Assembly: GCF_036231355.1 (NCBI RefSeq) | Contig: NZ_CP109496.1 | Location: 558,001-622,000 of the forward strand | Source: Streptomyces sp. NBC_01431 | GTDB lineage: Bacteria; Actinomycetota; Actinomycetes; Streptomycetales; Streptomycetaceae | Direction: 5' to 3' | Length of the DNA: 64,000 nucleotides | Shown: piece by piece, positions 61,081-64,000 of the stretch | Layout of the letters: every line of letters starts with the position of its first letter | Numbering within the stretch: the first letter of the stretch is position 1 | Notes under the pieces: model-generated | Databases searched by the model: none | Told to the model about the DNA's origin: nothing | Seen by the model: the letters and a program-made list of their open reading frames with translations, nothing else | Program-made: the position numbers and the translations under genes

Positions 61081-61487
61081 GCCAGCACCAGTCGCTCGGC
61101 CAGGTCGCGCAGCCTGATCCGTGCGAGGGCGAGGTTGCCTTCCTCACGGCTGAGCCAGAGGTGCAGGAAGACGCTGCTGTCGAAGGCCGTCTCGATGAAC
61201 CGCAGCACGTGGAAACCGCGGCGGGTCGTGATGATGAGGTCCTCGACGGCGAGGCCCGTCGCGTTGCCGTCCGGTTCTTGACCGAAGTCGGGGTGCTCGG
61301 CGGCCGTTCGGGCCAGTTCGGCCGTCTCGGCCGCGGTCGCCTCGTGGTCTCCGCCCGGAGCGTCGCCGATCGTGCCGAGCGCGAGCCCGCTGGTCCAGTC
61401 GACGACGGCGGCGCCCAGCGCGCCGGGCACCGCGATCGCTTCCAGCAGGCACTCGTCGATTCCGGGCACGCGTCTCTCCCCAGGCAT
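61077..61487 (-). CDS. Roadblock/LC7-like protein (first of the operon)
   Basis: A 136-residue protein with the same layout as the gene at 59406: DECLLEAIAVPGALGAAVVD, WTSGLALGTIGDAPGGDHEA, EDLIITTRRGFHVLRFIETA, SSVFLHLWLSREEGNLALAR and a C-terminal helix IRLRDLAERLVL. It begins the four-gene minus-strand unit and is coupled by a GTGA overlap to the DUF4388 gene. ATG at 61487. The role is inferred from the roadblock fold and context only. Confidence 0.8.
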   Translation of the reverse strand: MPGERRVPGIDECLLEAIAVPGALGAAVVDWTSGLALGTIGDAPGGDHEATAAETAELARTAAEHPDFGQEPDGNATGLAVEDLIITTRRGFHVLRFIETAFDSSVFLHLWLSREEGNLALARIRLRDLAERLVLA

Positions 61488-61869
61488 GGCGCAGGAATGT
61501 CACCAGCGAAACCGCACCGCTCGCCGTGGTGCGGTGACCAGGACATTACGGATCGTGCGCGGCCTGCGAAGGAGTTCTGGCATTTTCCAGCGGAACATGC
61601 CGAGCTTCGTTAGGGTCCGCCATATACCTGATGGACCGTCAACTTGCTTGCTGCGCAAAGGGGACGGGCTCACTCGAATCCCGCCGCATCCTTCACGCCA
61701 GTGCGGACAGCGCCGCGAGGTAGTCGGACAGCGCCGTCGCGGTACCGGCGAGGGGGAAGCGCACGCCGACTTGATCGTCACCTCGGAGAGCTGAGCGCCT
61801 GGGTGGTGAACCGGCCGACCGGAAGCCTGGCCACACCGTCGGGCCGGGCAGCGGCACTGTAAATACCAC
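61488..61869. other. Intergenic region between divergent roadblock operon and 61870 gene
   Basis: This 382-bp region holds the promoters of both flanking units. Bases 61570-61650 are AT-richer than the surroundings; the minus strand there contains TTGACG, a plausible -35 element, but no well-spaced -10 was fixed. No gene is recognised. Confidence 0.4.
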
Positions 61870-62187
61870 GTGAGCGTCGAAGAGTTCCGCAACATCACGG
61901 CGGCCCGAGGCGAGGCCGCGGGCTTCGCCCCCTATGACCACGGCAGCCGCCCACTCGCCGTGGGCATCAGCAACGGCTGCGCGCCGGGAGACCTCATGTT
62001 CGCCGCGGTGGGAAGCAACAGCGGCCCCGCGCCCCAGCTGGCCTCCGGCTGGCAGCGGCTGCCCGAGCTCAAGCTCTCCTCGTACCGGCTGACCGTCGCC
62101 TTCCGCCGCGCCGCCCGCCACGACGATTGCAGCCTCACGGGCACGAGCACCGCCCAGTGGGAAACGGCGCTGGTCAGCCTCCGCTAA
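61870..62187 (+). CDS. Hypothetical beta-rich protein
   Basis: A 105-residue protein without recognised family. The pattern VGISNGCAPGDLMFAAVGSN, ASGWQRLPELKLSSYRLTVA and a C-terminal TSTAQWETALVSLR resembles short jelly-roll or appendage-type domains found in phage-like and surface proteins. No signal peptide is seen. GTG start at 61870 lacks a strong ribosome site, so the N-terminus is uncertain. It stands 138 bases before the S41 protease on the same strand. Confidence 0.45.
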   Translation: MSVEEFRNITAARGEAAGFAPYDHGSRPLAVGISNGCAPGDLMFAAVGSNSGPAPQLASGWQRLPELKLSSYRLTVAFRRAARHDDCSLTGTSTAQWETALVSLR

Positions 62188-62325
62188 CGGGGGGCCGAAC
62201 TCTTGCCGACGACGTCGGGGTGGGGTTTACCCCCGCCTTGGTGGGCCAGTCAGCCGGATTCCGGCGCGGGATCGTACGGAAGAACATGAATCCCGGAGCT
62301 GACAGGACGGGCTGGAAGGGGCGAC

Positions 62326-63771
62326 GTGCGCGGCAGGAACGTACCGGTCGAAGAAACCGGGGTGCTCAAGGGGCGAGTACGGAGCAGGGGTGCGGTGGCC
62401 GTTGCTCTCCTCGCCCTGGTAGCAGGCACGGAGCTGGCTGTCGGCCCCGTCGCCGCCGCGCCGCGCGCGGCCGACGGTGTGGACGGGGTATGGCGCGTGG
62501 ACGGTTACGGCACCGTGCTGTCCATCGCGGACGGGCAACTGCAGGAATACCAGACGACCGCTGTCAGCTGTCTGCGGGGCGACACCGCACGGCGCACGGG
62601 CCAGGTTGGCGGTGCGGTCAGTTACGCCGGCGGTGACGCGACCGTCTACCGAGTGCGGCCCGCGGCGGGCGGGGCGAGCGCGACCTTGCACTTCGACGGC
62701 TCGGTCGGCGACCGCGGGCTGCGACGCCTTCCGGCGCTGCCGGCCGGATGCGCCAGGACCGCACCGACGGGCGCGCTGGCGACCTTCGACGTCTTCTGGC
62801 AGACCTTCGAGGAGAACTACCCCTTCTTCGCAGCCAAGAAGATCGACTGGCAGGCGGTCAGGGACCGGTACCGTCCACGGGTCCATGACGGGATGCCGGA
62901 CGCCGAACTCTTCGCCCTGCTAAGGGAGTTGGTGCTGCCGCTGTACGACGCGCACGTGACGGTCGACGCCGGTGACACCGGGCGCTTCGGGCAGAGCCGC
63001 CCCGGCACCACGACCCCCGGTCCCGGTCTCGACCTGTCGGCCCAGCGCTTCGTGGAGCAGCACGATCTCGCCGGTATGAGGCTGCGGACCTTCGCGAACG
63101 GTCGCATCGGCTACGCCGACCTACCGGACAGGACCGGCTACCTGCGGATCTCCGGCTTCGGCGGATACGACGCCACCAGCCCGGCCTACGCACGCAACAG
63201 CGCAGTCCTGGATCAGACGCTGAGCCAGGTGATCACGCCAGGGCTGCGGGGTCTGGTGCTGGATCTGCGGGTCAACGGGGGCGGCTCCGACGCGCTGGCG
63301 CTCCAGGTCGCCGAACGCCTGACCGACCGCCCGTACGTGGCGTACGCGAAGCGGGCACGCAACGACCCGGCCGATCCTGGTCGCCACACCCGCCCCCAGG
63401 CCGTACGCGTGCGGCCCTCGCCCGACCGGTTCCGGTACACCGGCCCGGTCGCGGTACTCACCGGCGGTGAGACCTACAGTGCCGGCGAGACCCTCACCCA
63501 AGCCCTGATGGGGCGCCCGGCGAGGACCGTTCGGATCGGGCAGAACACGCAGGGCGTCTTCTCGGACGTTCTGGAGCGCGTCCTGCCGAACGGCTGGACC
63601 TTCGGCCTGCCCAACGAGGAGTACCTCACCCCGTCCGGCGGCAAGACCTTCGACGGCGCGGGAATTCCCCCTGACATCCGCACCGGTAATTTCCTTGAGG
63701 AGATCGCCGAGGGCAGCGACGACTCGGCGTTCGCACGAGCTCTCGCGGAAATGCGGCACCACGCGAAGTAA
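62326..63771 (+). CDS. Secreted S41-family (tail-specific) serine protease
   Basis: A 481-residue exported protease. A signal peptide (SRGAVAVALLALVAGTELAV) ends near AAA-PRAAD. A ~100-residue pro- or adaptor domain precedes the catalytic part: TFDVFWQTFEENYPFFAAKK, LYDAHVTVDAG, GYLRISGFGGYDATSP, LRGLVLDLRVNGGGSDALAL and nucleophile loop LTGGETYSAGETLTQALMG (Ser385). IGQNTQGVFSDVLERVLPNG follows. A PDZ domain is not obvious. It cleaves proteins from their C-termini outside the membrane. GTG at 62326 follows GGAAGGGG. A perfect 15-bp terminator lies 44 bases past the stop. Confidence 0.9.
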   Translation: MRGRNVPVEETGVLKGRVRSRGAVAVALLALVAGTELAVGPVAAAPRAADGVDGVWRVDGYGTVLSIADGQLQEYQTTAVSCLRGDTARRTGQVGGAVSYAGGDATVYRVRPAAGGASATLHFDGSVGDRGLRRLPALPAGCARTAPTGALATFDVFWQTFEENYPFFAAKKIDWQAVRDRYRPRVHDGMPDAELFALLRELVLPLYDAHVTVDAGDTGRFGQSRPGTTTPGPGLDLSAQRFVEQHDLAGMRLRTFANGRIGYADLPDRTGYLRISGFGGYDATSPAYARNSAVLDQTLSQVITPGLRGLVLDLRVNGGGSDALALQVAERLTDRPYVAYAKRARNDPADPGRHTRPQAVRVRPSPDRFRYTGPVAVLTGGETYSAGETLTQALMGRPARTVRIGQNTQGVFSDVLERVLPNGWTFGLPNEEYLTPSGGKTFDGAGIPPDIRTGNFLEEIAEGSDDSAFARALAEMRHHAK

Positions 63772-63814
63772 TTCCCCCGCTCCCCATGGGAACTCGGCCG
63801 CCCGGCCTCTCGCA

Positions 63815-63850
63815 CGAGTTGCTTCCCGGCCCCATCCGGGAAGCAACTCG
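63815..63850. terminator. Perfect 15-bp terminator between convergent genes
   Basis: CGAGTTGCTTCCCGG (63815-63829) pairs with CCGGGAAGCAACTCG (63836-63850) around a six-base loop. It ends the S41 protease transcript and the convergent PAP2-like gene. Confidence 0.92.
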
Positions 63851-63874
63851 GCCGACGATCTCGATCAACATGGC

Positions 63875-64000
63875 TCAAGCCAGCGCGGGTTGCGGTTCCG
63901 GTTTCGCCACTGGTGCGGTCTCCGGTTCCCACATTCTGGTGGTCCGCAGGTAGCCGTGGACCACTGAGGCCATCGCCAGAATGAGAAGCGGTCCGAACAC
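63875..64000 (-). CDS. PAP2-family membrane protein, C-terminus only
   Basis: The last 41 codons of a minus-strand gene that continues beyond the window: VFGPLLILAMASVVHGYLRT, then RMWEPETAP and a PEPQPALA end. This matches the end of the PAP2 protein at 18580 (VFGPLVILSMVSVIYGYLRT, then SWKPKAAP and PQPELV) at roughly 60 percent of positions. It is therefore a paralogue in opposite orientation. Only the final membrane helix and tail are visible, so the catalytic motifs cannot be checked. Confidence 0.85.
   Translation of the reverse strand: MFGPLLILAMASVVHGYLRTTRMWEPETAPVAKPEPQPALA

Overview
The window reads as chromosomal DNA of a Streptomyces or very close relative. It is GC-rich throughout, uses GTG and TTG starts freely, and carries an AfsR/SARP-type regulator, a snapalysin-type protease, many secreted proteins and rare TTA codons in a few exported proteins. 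Gene order is a mosaic of short transcription units with long non-coding gaps, several tandem-repeat tracts, two complete insertion sequences and several broken genes. That fits an accessory or chromosome-arm region rather than the conserved core. No rRNA, tRNA or CRISPR array was seen.

Layout. 0-8.3 kb holds signalling: a truncated OmpR-type response regulator divergent from a PepSY membrane protein, an SDR/XRE divergent pair, and an FtsX/ATPase exporter divergent from a histidine kinase/NarL regulator pair. 8.8-25.1 kb is an export-rich stretch: a large Ig-domain protein, a lipoprotein, the SARP-AAA regulator, snapalysin, a glutathionyl-hydroquinone-reductase-like GST, a PAP2 membrane protein, a sphingomyelinase D-like phospholipase with two TTA codons, an EEP hydrolase and a DUF1259 protein. 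25.8-35.0 kb is a decaying catabolic or resistance island. An alpha/beta hydrolase is split by an IS701-family and an IS630-family element, followed by SnoaL, TetR, an FAD monooxygenase, a frameshifted MFS pump and a LysR gene broken by a 4-bp duplication. 35.2-50.9 kb contains a P450, a CdtB-like nuclease fused to ricin-type lectin repeats, an IS5-type transposase remnant, a LysR/carboxymuconolactone decarboxylase/tautomerase unit, an acyl-CoA ligase, and envelope proteins (DUF4232, DUF2993).

51.0-56.0 kb is a compact catabolic operon: MmgE/PrpD, an isocitrate lyase/PEP mutase-family lyase, and aconitase-type large and small subunits. It is transcribed away from a GntR/FCD regulator and probably dehydrates, rehydrates and cleaves an alkylmalate- or methylcitrate-like acid. 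56.0-64.0 kb has an XRE/zinc-ribbon regulator, a hydrolase and a GNAT. It then has a four-gene operon of three roadblock/LC7-like proteins plus a DUF4388-type protein with no GTPase or kinase beside it, an S41 protease, and the 3' end of a second PAP2 protein that is a clear paralogue of the one at 18.6 kb in the opposite orientation.

The items most worth following are the CdtB-lectin protein, the orphan roadblock operon, the TTA-containing SMase D-like enzyme, the aconitase/PrpD/lyase operon, and the nested IS insertions. Functions are inferred from motifs read by eye; no database search was run.
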